Positions 8,393 through 18,065 of a stretch of 64,000 nt of DNA are shown here, one piece after another. Within the stretch, counting starts at the first letter, position 1. Each line of letters begins with the position of its first letter. This DNA is from Photobacterium sanguinicancri (lineage in GTDB: Bacteria; Pseudomonadota; Gammaproteobacteria; Enterobacterales; Vibrionaceae). The stretch is taken from contig NZ_AP024850.1 of the NCBI RefSeq assembly GCF_024346675.1, positions 1,674,001 to 1,738,000 on the forward strand, read 5' to 3'. The notes under the pieces were generated by a model. The model had not been told where the DNA came from, did no database searches, and saw only the letters and a list, made by a program, of their open reading frames with translations. The translations under genes and the position numbers were made by a program.

Positions 8393-11266
8393 TTATTGAA
8401 CGATCATAGTGTGTGTCGAGGAAGATGACTTCCCTTTATCATCAGTCACTGTCAGTTGGAAGGTTAACTTAGCATTCACATTTGGTGTTAGTGCATAAGC
8501 ATAACGGCTGGTTGGGTAAGCTATTTGTACTGTTGGACCTGAAACTTGGCGCCACTGGTATTGGCTGATCGAACCATCAGGATCAGTTGATTTAGTTCCA
8601 TTTAGCGCAGCCCATTGAGAGAAAGAGGCGATTTGCTTCTCAGGGACGATAGCAATAGGCGCTTTATTATTATCCGGATTTTCAGACTTAACGACGATAG
8701 TTTGAATAGCCGAATCTGTGTTGCCATTCTCATCAGTCATGGTGAGTTTAAACTTCAACGTTGTGCTGTAATCTGGCGTAACTGCGTAGGCATAATTTTT
8801 GTCTGCGTAATCAATGCGTACTTTAGGCCCTTCAATCTGTGTCCATTGAAAATGTACTTTGGTGCCTTCAGTGAAAGTTGATTGAGTACCATCTAATACC
8901 ACCCATTGGCGGGCTGGTGATTCTTGGCTAGCAGACACTTTTGCTGTAAGACTGGTATTGCCTCCAACAGCGATCTCACCTTCATAAGCGGGGGCGTTGT
9001 GTTCGGTGACAGTGAGTGTCATTGATTCCGTCGGTGTGATATCGAAGTGTGCGACACCATTTTCATCTGTTGTGACAACATGCGACTGACCTGACCTGAC
9101 TTGACCTGACTTGCCCTGTCTTGATTTGGCAACAAGGGCAACACGTGCATCTTTAAGTCGAGTACCATTGCTTTGTACAACCACATCAAATGCAGATTGA
9201 GCGCCACTCGCGATGTTTTCAGGGTAGGTTACTGTTAATGCTTGTGGGCGTTGAGTGCGTAACTCTAGTTCCGGATCACCAAACCAGCTAAAGAAGCGGG
9301 CAGTGGAAAGCGCAGTACCTTGGGTGCCGTAATGGCTAAATAGACGGTGTTTAGCACGGTTTACTGCCATTGCTGGACGCCAAGATACAGGGTAGATATT
9401 ACTTGACCAGTTACCGTCGTAATCGTCCCAGAAGCTATCCATGATTGCGGCATGCATTAGGTCGTTGTAACCGGAGTAACTCACTCGCACAGCACCAGTA
9501 AAGCCAACTGCACCACCATTAGGGTTACGCATCCAAGACTCTGCAAAAGAATCTTTGCCGTCGAACCAACCCGTTGCACAGTTTAAACTGAAAACAACAG
9601 GTGACATGTTACCGTTAGCGAGTGCGTTGACATCGGTTGCCGTATAGTGAGGATCAGCCCAGCCAGAACCATCACCGTAACCATGATCTCGGTGCATGAC
9701 TAAGCTAACACCTTGATTGATCGCGTCTGAGATTTGCACATGGTTGCCGTTGCCTTGGTCTTTCCAAGCTTGGGGTACAGGGCTTGGTGGTGTTACACGA
9801 GCACTACCGTAATCCCAACCACCGTATTTTAGTTCTTTGGATAAATCGGCATCCCACTGAAGTGCCGTGTGGATTTGAAAACCCTTATTAAATAAATCAC
9901 CAGGACCGCCAAAGAAGTCATAGTCAGGGCCTAAGAAGTCAGCGACACGATGGAGATCTTCCATAAACATACGATCAGCTTTTCTATTGCCATCGTTATC
10001 TTGGTATTGTCCAGCAAGTAATACATTGTTGTAGCGTTCTGAATCAACAGGTGTTTTTTCGTAATTTAAAGTACGAGTAACCATGCTGGTGATCTGCGCT
10101 TCGGTATCACCTGGAAGGCGACCTAGTACCAAGTCTGGGTACTTATCAGTGCCATCGACTAAGGTGTATTCGAAATCTGTATGCCACTTGTGGTTCTTAC
10201 CGTGATAGCCGTGACCTGTGATTTCCCATGCAGGAATATCTTCATGATCACCAACAAGTAGTACGTACGAGGTCATTGTCCCGTTGCTGTAAGAGTCTGT
10301 AATATATTTCTTGATGTCTTCTTGTGTATTACCTGTTTCTGTCACAGTGGCAACATGGACCTTGTAGCCTTTTTGGCGCTTCCAAGCTGCTAATGGTGCA
10401 ATGGCATCTTTGAATCGATCTGCGGTGATGATCAAGTAATCTGCATTTTGTGCAGGTGTTAGCGCAGCATTGTTTTGAACATTAGGTTGAGCTTGTTCAG
10501 CTTTAGAACGGATATCAATAACAGAATCTGTTGGTGCATCAAACCCTAACTGATCAGTGCGTTTTGAGTGCGCCCCTTTGTTTTTAGGCAAAGTGTAGTC
10601 AACGTGAAAGCGCACTTTTTTGGCGAAACGGACTGTTTTTTCAATCGCACTAAAATCCATTGGACGATACGAAATAACCGCGTAACTTTTGCCACGAACA
10701 CGCACTGTTTCAACGACAGCAACGGGTGGCATCTTGGCATCTGTCACTAAGCTATAAGCGTCTTCATCTTTTACAAATGGCATATTTTGGTCTGGGCGGG
10801 AGCCATCCATTTCAACCACATCAGGGAAGGGGAGTTGAACAGGATCAACTAATGTGTCTTTGAACGTTTCAGACCATTCGACCTCATCAATAATAATATT
10901 CAGTTGCGCGCCATCTGGAATGCGAATTAGCTGTTGGTAGCCAGTTAGGTTTGGCTTTCCTGGTTCAACCGGGCCGCTGCCATCTGGTAATATAATACGG
11001 TCATAAATATTACCATCAGCCATTTTTACTTTAGCCATCGTGAGGGTGGTTAGTTTAGCCTCAAATATAGCTTTACTGTTATTAATACTTAACAGAGAAA
11101 AATAAGGATTAGCTTTTTCGTCTTCTGCAGCAGAAGCAATATCCGCTGCCAAATCAAAATTGATAATACGCTCATTAAAAATAGAGGCGTCAACATGCTC
11201 GACAGCAAATGTGGATTGTGAAAATAGTGCGAGCGTTAAAAGTAATCTCGTTTTATTGAGTTTCAT
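8393..11266 (-). CDS. Secreted gingipain-like cysteine protease (C25) with PKD domains
   Basis: The 957-residue product has a signal peptide (ending near STFAVE) and a pro-region of about 270 residues. A peptidase C25 catalytic domain runs from about 275 to 690 and contains YVLLVGDHEDIPAW. The catalytic His lies in MHRDHGYGDG (about residue 526) and the catalytic Cys in FSLNCATGW (about 562). An Ig-like segment follows, then two PKD-like domains of about 85 residues each at the end. No type IX sorting domain is present, so export is probably by Sec and type II secretion. A 10-bp imperfect tandem repeat lies inside the gene at 9086-9123. A CGGAGA Shine-Dalgarno precedes the ATG. The target is unknown; activation of the neighbouring cytolysin is possible but unproven. 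Confidence 0.82.
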   Translation of the reverse strand: MKLNKTRLLLTLALFSQSTFAVEHVDASIFNERIINFDLAADIASAAEDEKANPYFSLLSINNSKAIFEAKLTTLTMAKVKMADGNIYDRIILPDGSGPVEPGKPNLTGYQQLIRIPDGAQLNIIIDEVEWSETFKDTLVDPVQLPFPDVVEMDGSRPDQNMPFVKDEDAYSLVTDAKMPPVAVVETVRVRGKSYAVISYRPMDFSAIEKTVRFAKKVRFHVDYTLPKNKGAHSKRTDQLGFDAPTDSVIDIRSKAEQAQPNVQNNAALTPAQNADYLIITADRFKDAIAPLAAWKRQKGYKVHVATVTETGNTQEDIKKYITDSYSNGTMTSYVLLVGDHEDIPAWEITGHGYHGKNHKWHTDFEYTLVDGTDKYPDLVLGRLPGDTEAQITSMVTRTLNYEKTPVDSERYNNVLLAGQYQDNDGNRKADRMFMEDLHRVADFLGPDYDFFGGPGDLFNKGFQIHTALQWDADLSKELKYGGWDYGSARVTPPSPVPQAWKDQGNGNHVQISDAINQGVSLVMHRDHGYGDGSGWADPHYTATDVNALANGNMSPVVFSLNCATGWFDGKDSFAESWMRNPNGGAVGFTGAVRVSYSGYNDLMHAAIMDSFWDDYDGNWSSNIYPVSWRPAMAVNRAKHRLFSHYGTQGTALSTARFFSWFGDPELELRTQRPQALTVTYPENIASGAQSAFDVVVQSNGTRLKDARVALVAKSRQGKSGQVRSGQSHVVTTDENGVAHFDITPTESMTLTVTEHNAPAYEGEIAVGGNTSLTAKVSASQESPARQWVVLDGTQSTFTEGTKVHFQWTQIEGPKVRIDYADKNYAYAVTPDYSTTLKFKLTMTDENGNTDSAIQTIVVKSENPDNNKAPIAIVPEKQIASFSQWAALNGTKSTDPDGSISQYQWRQVSGPTVQIAYPTSRYAYALTPNVNAKLTFQLTVTDDKGKSSSSTHTMIVQ
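9086..9123. repeat. Imperfect 10-bp tandem repeat inside protease gene
   Basis: About three and a half copies of a unit close to CTGACCTGAC / TTGACCTGAC / TTGCCCTGTC occur in coding sequence. On the coding strand they give a short Ser/Gly/Gln/Lys/Arg-rich linker between the C25 and PKD parts. Because the unit is 10 bp, slippage by one unit would shift the frame and remove the PKD domains. Confidence 0.6.
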
Positions 11267-11858
11267 TGTTGTCTCCGGTATGTGTTGTGTTGTTTGAATT
11301 TTGAGTTTTTTATATTTTATAAAATGACCGGTCTGATATTTCAGCCAGTTATTGTTGTATTGAGTGTTTTCTTATTATTTAATTTATACAGTTGTATTTG
11401 AATTATTCCTGAAAATGGGCTGTCGCTTTAAGTTGTTGTTTATGCTCTGTTTTGTGTCTTTGCTTCACGTCATCTCTATGAGTTTTTATCTTTTTAATAT
11501 CGAGTTGATAAAGAATGTATATCATAAATAGATAAGTGCATCGCAGAAAAGTGCATGTATATTTTGGTTTTGTAATACAAATGTGATGTTGCTCTAATAA
11601 AATATTCTCCTGACTGTTTGTTTTTGTCCTAATGCTGACCCTTATTAGGGGGGCTGTTTATTTTTTTATAAATTAAAATGTAATGAATTTTAATTTTGTA
11701 GAGGGGGATGCTTCGATTGTTAAGATAAAATAGATTAGGTCGCTTTATTGTTTTTAATGTGGAGGTGTTAAAGTTTCAAGGTGAATGAAAGTTCTAATAA
11801 ACCGTCAAGGTATACGCTATCTAGCATTAAGTGTCATAACGGTTTAAATGATTTTTAC
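11267..11858. other. AT-rich intergenic region before octamer repeat
   Basis: This divergent region should hold the promoter of the protease gene on its left side. It is very AT-rich. A GGAGGTG element at 11761-11767 precedes a GTG-started frame (11781-11972) whose second half is simply the translation of the octamer repeat. I do not call that frame a gene. Confidence 0.4.
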
Positions 11859-11946
11859 TTGGCTACTTGGCTACTTGGCTACTTGGCTACTTGGCTACTT
11901 GGCTACTTGGCTACTTGGCTACTTGGCTACTTGGCTACTTGGCTAC
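11859..11946. repeat. Octanucleotide tandem repeat, 11 perfect copies
   Basis: Eleven uninterrupted copies of the 8-bp unit TTGGCTAC span 88 bp. A perfect array of this length is expected to change copy number by slipped-strand mispairing. It lies about 170 bp upstream of the EamA transporter start. The repeat-containing small frame closes with a TGA at 11970-11972, in the same frame as the transporter, so no change in copy number can fuse it directly to the transporter. Any effect would have to act through transcription, mRNA structure or coupling. Confidence 0.9.
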
Positions 11947-12119
11947 TGAGTACTCACTTATCTTTTAGTTGATCTTTTCGTGGTGGGGACAAAATAGTGC
12001 TTGTTGCTTATGGCAAAGCTGATGAAGTAAACAGAGTAATTATTGTGTTTTTCCCTTTCATTCCGTCGCTCAGTTCCATAAGATCACATCTTCTATACAC
12101 ATCAAATAATTACGGATTT

Positions 12120-13028
12120 ATGCCAGCTCAATTTATGAATTTTATTCCCATTGGTGTCAGATATATGTTGGTATCTGCACTGGCTTTTGCACTTATGTCT
12201 AGCTGCGTAAAACTGGTTAGCACACATGGTATTCCTGTTTTTGAAATAGTGGCAGCGAGAGCGATTGTTTCCCTGATCATCAGTTATGTGGATGTGAAGC
12301 GAAAGGGCATTTCAATTTGGGGTAACAACAAAAAATTACTGGTGGCACGTGGTGTTGCAGGTTCACTTGCGCTGGTTTGTGTGTATTACGCTGTGGCGAC
12401 ATTGCCCTTAGCCGAAGCGACAATTCTTCAATACATGCACCCTGTTTTTACGGCTATTTTAGCCTTGGTATTTCTGCGTGAAAGAGTACAAGCCTCGACT
12501 GCTATATGTATCGCCTGCTGTATTTTAGGCTTAGGGTTAATCGTAAGCCCTAACTTGTCTGCTGAAAGTGCTGCTGAGCTACCTATGTTTAGTGTGATTG
12601 TCGCGTTACTGGGTGCGCTGGGTAGCGCCGTTGCCTATGTGATCGTAAAGCGATTGAGTAAAAGTGAAGACAGTTCCGTGATCATTTTCTATTTCCCACT
12701 TATTGCTTTGCCATTTTCACTCTTTTTGTTGGGCGATGATTTTGTGATGCCGAATACAGAAGCTTTATTCTTGCTGTTATTTGTGGGTATTTTTACTCAG
12801 ATAGGGCAAGTAGGGCTAACCAAATCAATGCAAACTGTCGCTGCTGGTAAAGCAACAGCATACTCGTATGTACAAGTGGTCTTTTCGATCATACTGGGTG
12901 TGTTCTTGTTTAATGAAATACCATCAGGGTGGACATTGGCTGGTGGGGCATTAATCATTATTGGTGCTTTAATTAATGTCTTTGGTAGCATGAGACCTAA
13001 GCCGATGAAAGCAAAAGAAGTAAATTGA
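12120..13028 (+). CDS. EamA/DMT family transporter
   Basis: This inner-membrane permease has about ten transmembrane helices arranged as two EamA repeats, which is the RhaT/YdcZ-like drug/metabolite transporter layout. The first repeat includes EATILQYMHPVFTAILALVFLRE and the second includes KATAYSYVQVVFSIILGVFLFNE; these matching endings mark the internal duplication. The ATG at 12120 is chosen because it begins just before the first helix. The frame is open to a GTG at 11997 that would add an atypical 41-residue leader. The substrate is unknown. Confidence 0.78.
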   Translation: MPAQFMNFIPIGVRYMLVSALAFALMSSCVKLVSTHGIPVFEIVAARAIVSLIISYVDVKRKGISIWGNNKKLLVARGVAGSLALVCVYYAVATLPLAEATILQYMHPVFTAILALVFLRERVQASTAICIACCILGLGLIVSPNLSAESAAELPMFSVIVALLGALGSAVAYVIVKRLSKSEDSSVIIFYFPLIALPFSLFLLGDDFVMPNTEALFLLLFVGIFTQIGQVGLTKSMQTVAAGKATAYSYVQVVFSIILGVFLFNEIPSGWTLAGGALIIIGALINVFGSMRPKPMKAKEVN

Positions 13029-13050
13029 TAGGTTGTTAATGAGTGATGAA

Positions 13051-13072
13051 AAGACCTACTAGGGTAGGTCTT
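13051..13072. terminator. Hairpin between convergent genes
   Basis: Perfect 9-bp arms AAGACCTAC and GTAGGTCTT with a 4-base loop lie between the transporter stop at 13028 and the small minus-strand gene ending at 13082. The flanking T-tracts are short. Confidence 0.55.
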
Positions 13073-13081
13073 AACCTAGGG

Positions 13082-13285
13082 TTAGAGATTAAAAAGTGTC
13101 TCTAACAAAGCGTCTTCTGAGTTAAACCACAGTGTTGATAACTCATTATCTCTGTTGACTTTAATAAATGATGAAAACACTTTTGATTCTTGGTTTTTAT
13201 CTAGAAAAGTCAGAGCATTCGCGACTGAACTAAATGATTCGCCATTTTCATAATTGATCATAATATTACATGCTACAAATTCCAT
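13082..13285 (-). CDS. Small hypothetical protein (67 aa)
   Basis: This 67-residue soluble, acidic protein is not assigned to a family. It is supported as a gene by a TTGGAGTG Shine-Dalgarno about 8 bases before the ATG on the minus strand and by a hairpin just after its stop. Confidence 0.5.
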   Translation of the reverse strand: MEFVACNIMINYENGESFSSVANALTFLDKNQESKVFSSFIKVNRDNELSTLWFNSEDALLETLFNL

Positions 13286-13470
13286 ATGTTTTCACTCCAA
13301 GCTTATCTTCCATTGACGTATAAATAGTAACTAATGATTATTAATTTATTCTATAGTTATTACTCTCACATTAATTTGAAATTTGTTAAATATCTTTCGT
13401 TATTCCGTTAATTAATTCTTACATTTTTTATTGTTAATGATGTTCGTTTTTAGTGCGAGTTTTTTTGATA

Positions 13471-13490
13471 CGATTAATTATCATTAATCG
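13471..13490. promoter_or_regulatory. Perfect inverted repeat, operator-like
   Basis: Arms CGATTAAT and ATTAATCG are separated by 4 bp. The site lies upstream of the small minus-strand gene 13082-13285. Its length and symmetry suit a dimeric regulator, but the protein is unknown. The rest of the 13286-13660 gap shows nothing else. Confidence 0.4.
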
Positions 13491-13660
13491 ACTTGTTCAT
13501 AATGATAAGATATTGCTGTTATACATAGTTAGACGCACGCTTAATATGTGCTTTAACTTATCTGGGAAATAAATTGAATAAGTGAGAGACAAAATTATAA
13601 AAAATGAGGGAGTGTGAAAATATAATGGAATACGAAAGGTACACAATTAGAAAACTATAT

Positions 13661-13700
13661 AAAAAGCTACTGAGAATAACTGACACTACAGTAGCTTTTT
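13661..13700 (-). terminator. Terminator after YfcC-type carrier
   Basis: Perfect 12-bp arms AAAAAGCTACTG and CAGTAGCTTTTT lie just beyond the stop of the minus-strand carrier gene at 13725. On the minus strand the second arm ends in a T-run. Confidence 0.75.
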
Positions 13701-13724
13701 AAAAGTGTTGTAGAGGGCGTTAAT

Positions 13725-15251
13725 CTAAAGCATCATCACCTGTGCAACCAGTAATAGCGAACCAAAGCCCAGCAAGAAGATAACGATGGGCAGCACGAAC
13801 TTGATCCATTTGTTAAATGGAATGTCGAGCATTTGTAAAGTCACCAGCACTAAACCTGTTGGTGCTAAGAATAGCATTGCGTATTGCCCCCAGTTGTAAG
13901 CTGATACCACAATGTCGCGAGGGATCATAACTGTGTCAGCCAGCGGTGCCATAATAGGCATGGCCAATACAGCTAAACCCGATGAAGACGGCACAACTAA
14001 GCCTAACAAGAAGAAAATAAACATTTGCGAGACAGCAAACACACTGCCGTGCATGCCAGTTACTAACTGTGATGCCCACGCCAAGATAGTGTCAGACACC
14101 ATACCTTGTTCAAGGATGATATTAACACCACGGGCCATCCCAATAATCAGTGATACTGCCACCAATTCAGACGCACCTTGAGTGAAGGCTTCAACCGCTT
14201 CTTTTTCTTTCAGACCAGAGATAAAGATAATAATAATGGCAATGGTTAAGAACGAAGCTGCCATTTGTCCAAACCACCAACCTTGAGTCGATACGCCCCA
14301 AATCATCATTGGGAACGCGATGGCGAACAAACCTAGAATAACTTTACGGCGTAAGGTGAAAGGGATTTTTTCATTCAGATCTTTGCCTTTCAAGAAACGT
14401 TCGCTGAAAGCTTCTCGGTCTTCATAGGTGTAAGAGAATGAAGGATCGGCTTTGATCTTCTTGCAGTACCAGTACAGATAGCTGATCACTGTGGTAATAC
14501 CGACAACCAAACCAAATGTACGCACGCCAATCCCTTCGGTAAATGAAATCCCCGCGGCATTAGAGGCGATAACGACACTGAATGGGTTAATGGTCGAGAA
14601 AGCCGTACCAATGGAAGCGGCCAAGAAAATTGCGCCGACACAAACGATAGAGTCAAAGCCAAGCGTTAAGAAAATAGGCACAAGGATAGGGTAGAAAGCG
14701 ACGGCTTCTTCTTCTAATCCGCAAGAGGTGCCACCCAGTGCCATCACGATACAAACAATGGCAACAAACAGGAACTCTCGCCCTTTTGTTTTCTCTGACA
14801 GCCTAACTAGCCCAGCATTAAAAGCGCCGGTCTTGTTAATCACGCCAATCATGCCACCTAAAATTAAGATGAAGACAATAATGTCAGCGCCTTCAACCGT
14901 ACCTTCTACCATCGCAATGGCAATATCGCTGAAACCTTTGGGTGACTGAACCAGTTGCTCATAGGTGTCGGGAATCGCAATTGGTTTGCGAATGGTGCCG
15001 TTAACAAATTGGTCGATACCTATGTTGATGTTGAGTTTTTCTAGCTCAACTTGTGTTGCTGGCACCGTAGTAACTTCACCCATCGGGCTAGAGACATGAA
15101 GTGCATTTTGACTGGCGTCGTAAGAGAGTTTTGAATAAGAGCCTGCAGGAACAAGCCAAGTTAAACCGATCGCAAATAAAGTAATGATAAATAAAATAGT
15201 GAAGGCGGTTGGGAACTGAAACGTTTTGCCTTTTTGTTTGGTAAGCAGCAT
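13725..15251 (-). CDS. YfcC family carrier
   Basis: The 508-residue inner-membrane protein has about 12 helices and a large periplasmic loop after the first helix (residues 40-110). It matches the YfcC/C4-dicarboxylate anaerobic carrier-like family: GADIIVFILILGGMIGVINKTGAFNAG, MALGGTSCGLEEEAVAFYPILVP, and near the end VVPSSSGLAVLAMPIMAPLAD. Members are thought to transport amino acids or small acids, and some sit beside arginine deiminase or peptidase genes. No partner gene is next to it here, so the substrate is open. A GAGGAAAT Shine-Dalgarno precedes the ATG. Confidence 0.8.
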   Translation of the reverse strand: MLLTKQKGKTFQFPTAFTILFIITLFAIGLTWLVPAGSYSKLSYDASQNALHVSSPMGEVTTVPATQVELEKLNINIGIDQFVNGTIRKPIAIPDTYEQLVQSPKGFSDIAIAMVEGTVEGADIIVFILILGGMIGVINKTGAFNAGLVRLSEKTKGREFLFVAIVCIVMALGGTSCGLEEEAVAFYPILVPIFLTLGFDSIVCVGAIFLAASIGTAFSTINPFSVVIASNAAGISFTEGIGVRTFGLVVGITTVISYLYWYCKKIKADPSFSYTYEDREAFSERFLKGKDLNEKIPFTLRRKVILGLFAIAFPMMIWGVSTQGWWFGQMAASFLTIAIIIIFISGLKEKEAVEAFTQGASELVAVSLIIGMARGVNIILEQGMVSDTILAWASQLVTGMHGSVFAVSQMFIFFLLGLVVPSSSGLAVLAMPIMAPLADTVMIPRDIVVSAYNWGQYAMLFLAPTGLVLVTLQMLDIPFNKWIKFVLPIVIFLLGFGSLLLVAQVMML

Positions 15252-15515
15252 AAGAATTTCCTCTAAGCCGTATTATTAGACAGGAGAGATAGTCAATCCA
15301 TGCATATACGGTAATATGTTACCAAATGTAATAACGTCGATTTGATCACGAAGTTAAGACTGTCTTTTATGAATAAAACTGATCTTAGAAGTGCGTGAAT
15401 AACCAAAGTTAATATATTGTAAACCCATAGCGTTAAAACAAGATTTGTTTTCAAATCATCAAATGGTATGATGTTCTGTATGTTGGGTGGGGAATATTAA
15501 TAAAGTAGGTAGCGA

Positions 15516-18062
15516 GTGAATTTTCAAGATTTAGTCAGCAAACTTGAACAATATGGGTTTCGTAACGACGGCATCAATAAGGACTTTGAATATCGTTATG
15601 AGAACAATAACGAGATAGGTAAGGTATTTTATCAAGGGCTAAAACCGTTATTTGAATGGTTAAGCGAACGTAATGATATTTCCTTTTCTACAGGGAGTTA
15701 TGGAGATAAATATAATCTGAAATTTTACTTAGATAGAGCAAGCGAAGATGCTGGTTCGGGTACGTTTATATTTAGTCTAAATCTTCAAGTAAACAGTGGA
15801 TACCTTTCATTTTCTCAGACAGAAAATCTATTACTTGCTTTCTCATTCCAAGCGGTTCTCAGTGATGGATATCACCCGATTGTTACCCCAAGGAATAATA
15901 TCCGTCGTCGAGTTGATTTTTTAGAGCAAAAAAAAGCGTCAGGCTTAGCAATTATCCCTACTCAAGACATTTCACAATACTGGCAAGCATGTTTGGTTGA
16001 GCTTGGTATTTCCTTTAGTGATACAAGCCCTCAATTTTGGCAACGTTGCGATCAAATCTCTCAACCAGCAGAGCAAGCTTTTTTATTTGGTATTGCACGT
16101 CAGCTTTCGCAAATCCTTCGATACTATAATGCGCAAGCATATTCCAATAATGACAATCAGTTTCTTTATCAAACGAGTAATAACACACTAGGTGGAATGA
16201 AGCTTGGGGCTGCTGGTTTGAGTTTTGAATTTAATTTGTCGCAAGCGAATAGTAAGCAAATAAGCTTTTATCAAAATATTAAGAGCGTTCTGAGTGAACT
16301 TAACTTGCCTTTTACGCAAGAAGATAATTGGTTAAAAATCGCGATTAATAACAATACCTTTTACAAAGCTCTTACTTTGATGAAGCGGTGGTCTAAAACC
16401 ATTGAACCTGTATTATCCGACCAACAAGAGGATGGCGAAATGACGGCTGAAAATCACAACGGTACGACTATAACTTATTCACCACTTAACCAAATTCTAT
16501 TTGGCCCTCCAGGTACAGGTAAAACCTTTGAAACAACAGAAGCTGCAGTAAAAGCGGCTGATCCTGCGTTTTATTGTCAGCTTAATATTGATCCCGCAGC
16601 GGGAGCGACCACAGAACAGCGTCAAGCGTTAACAACAAAATATAAAGCCTTGTCGGAAGCTGGACGTATTCGCTTTGTGACCTTTCATCAAAGCTATGGC
16701 TATGAAGAGTTTGTCGAAGGCCTAAGAGCGGAAACCACAGAAGATAATCAGATTAGCTATAAAGTGAGTGACGGTATTTTTAAGTCGATATCTAATGCGG
16801 CTTCTGTCTCAGAATTACACTTGGATGCTGATATTAATCATAATGGCCGAGTGTGGAAGCTTTCAATTGAAGGCGCTCATAGCAATGCCGCAAAAAGTCA
16901 CTGTTTAGAGGCGAATATCGGCGCTATTGGCTGGGGGAAAACCGGCGATCTGAGCCAAGAACCGCGCAATGAATACTTTTTATCGCAAGGTACTAACAAT
17001 CAAAACTCGCTCAATTACTTCTCGCAAGAAATGGAAGAAGGCGATCTTGTTCTTTGTATCGATAGTAAAACATCGGTAGAAGCGATAGGGGTTGTGTCGG
17101 GGCCGTATCGTTATGTTGAAGACGGTGTACCGTCTCGCCATGATTATTGTCACCAGTTGCCAATAAAGTGGCTGGCAAAAGACTTCTCTGTCGACTTTAA
17201 AGAGCTGAATAATAACACGCAATTTAGCTTGCCCACCTGTTATCCGTTATCGCGCTTGAGTGTTGCCGAAGTGCTGAATCACCTGCATAGTCACGGGATT
17301 GAATTAAGTGACAGTGCCCCTTCACCTGCACAAAGCCACGTTGAACAGCATAATCATGTACTGGTTATTGACGAGATAAACCGTGGCAATATCTCTAAAA
17401 TCTTTGGTGAGCTTATTACGCTAATCGAAGAGTCTAAACGTGCCGGCAATAATGAAGAGATCACGTTAACCTTACCGTATTCCGGCAAAACGTTTGCAGT
17501 TCCGAATAACCTTTACATCATAGGCACGATGAATACGGCTGATCGCTCACTTGTTACGATGGATACCGCACTGCGTCGCCGTTTCGATTTCAAAGAGATG
17601 ATGCCAAAGCCCGAATTATTCAATAACAGAACAGTGAAGGGTATCGATCTAACGCGTTTACTAGCAACATTGAATAAACGCATTGACGTTTTATATGACC
17701 GAGAACATACGCTGGGCCATGCTTTTCTTTTCCCTGTGTTCAATGAGGCGAACGAAGACAATGCCTTTATTAAGCTGAAGGATGCATTCAAGAACAAAAT
17801 TATTCCATTACTAGAGGAATACTTCTACGAGGATTGGAATAAAATCCGCTTGGTACTTGGCGATAACCAAAAAGAATTGGCTGACGGTCGCGATTACGCT
17901 TTTATCCACACTCATACTGACTCTTACGATGCACTGTTTGGTAATAACCACGGTTTAGAAACGTATGAAGATAGCAAGGTCACCTACAAGCTGAAAGCCT
18001 TTGACGATGCGGTATGGGATCAGCCTGAAGCTTACATTACGATTTACTCTAAGAGTGAGTAA
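15516..18062 (+). CDS. mcrB: McrB-type restriction GTPase with EVE-like insert
   Basis: This 848-residue protein is the motor subunit of a McrBC-type, modification-dependent restriction system. Residues 1-310 form an unassigned N-terminal region, probably for target recognition. Walker A is GPPGTGKT at 330-337. FVTFHQSYGYEEFVEG follows at the usual McrB position. Walker B plus the McrB signature VLVIDEINRGN starts at 615, and the sensor region IGTMNTADRSL with DTALRRRF lies near 670-690. About 285 residues separate Walker A from Walker B, far more than in classic McrB. The extra segment (about 446-595) starts VWKLSIEG and contains GAIGWG and GDLVLCI, as in EVE/YTH-like modified-base-binding domains. 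It starts with GTG, and mcrC follows after 3 bp. Confidence 0.85.
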   Translation: MNFQDLVSKLEQYGFRNDGINKDFEYRYENNNEIGKVFYQGLKPLFEWLSERNDISFSTGSYGDKYNLKFYLDRASEDAGSGTFIFSLNLQVNSGYLSFSQTENLLLAFSFQAVLSDGYHPIVTPRNNIRRRVDFLEQKKASGLAIIPTQDISQYWQACLVELGISFSDTSPQFWQRCDQISQPAEQAFLFGIARQLSQILRYYNAQAYSNNDNQFLYQTSNNTLGGMKLGAAGLSFEFNLSQANSKQISFYQNIKSVLSELNLPFTQEDNWLKIAINNNTFYKALTLMKRWSKTIEPVLSDQQEDGEMTAENHNGTTITYSPLNQILFGPPGTGKTFETTEAAVKAADPAFYCQLNIDPAAGATTEQRQALTTKYKALSEAGRIRFVTFHQSYGYEEFVEGLRAETTEDNQISYKVSDGIFKSISNAASVSELHLDADINHNGRVWKLSIEGAHSNAAKSHCLEANIGAIGWGKTGDLSQEPRNEYFLSQGTNNQNSLNYFSQEMEEGDLVLCIDSKTSVEAIGVVSGPYRYVEDGVPSRHDYCHQLPIKWLAKDFSVDFKELNNNTQFSLPTCYPLSRLSVAEVLNHLHSHGIELSDSAPSPAQSHVEQHNHVLVIDEINRGNISKIFGELITLIEESKRAGNNEEITLTLPYSGKTFAVPNNLYIIGTMNTADRSLVTMDTALRRRFDFKEMMPKPELFNNRTVKGIDLTRLLATLNKRIDVLYDREHTLGHAFLFPVFNEANEDNAFIKLKDAFKNKIIPLLEEYFYEDWNKIRLVLGDNQKELADGRDYAFIHTHTDSYDALFGNNHGLETYEDSKVTYKLKAFDDAVWDQPEAYITIYSKSE

Positions 18063-18065
18063 GCC

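Noticed and set aside
11859..11946. CRISPR-like array
   Set aside because: The unit is 8 bp with no spacers; it is a simple tandem repeat.
11781..11972. 63-residue frame with LATWLLGY repeats
   Set aside because: Its second half is only the translation of the octamer array, and it has no protein-like features elsewhere; treated as a repeat.
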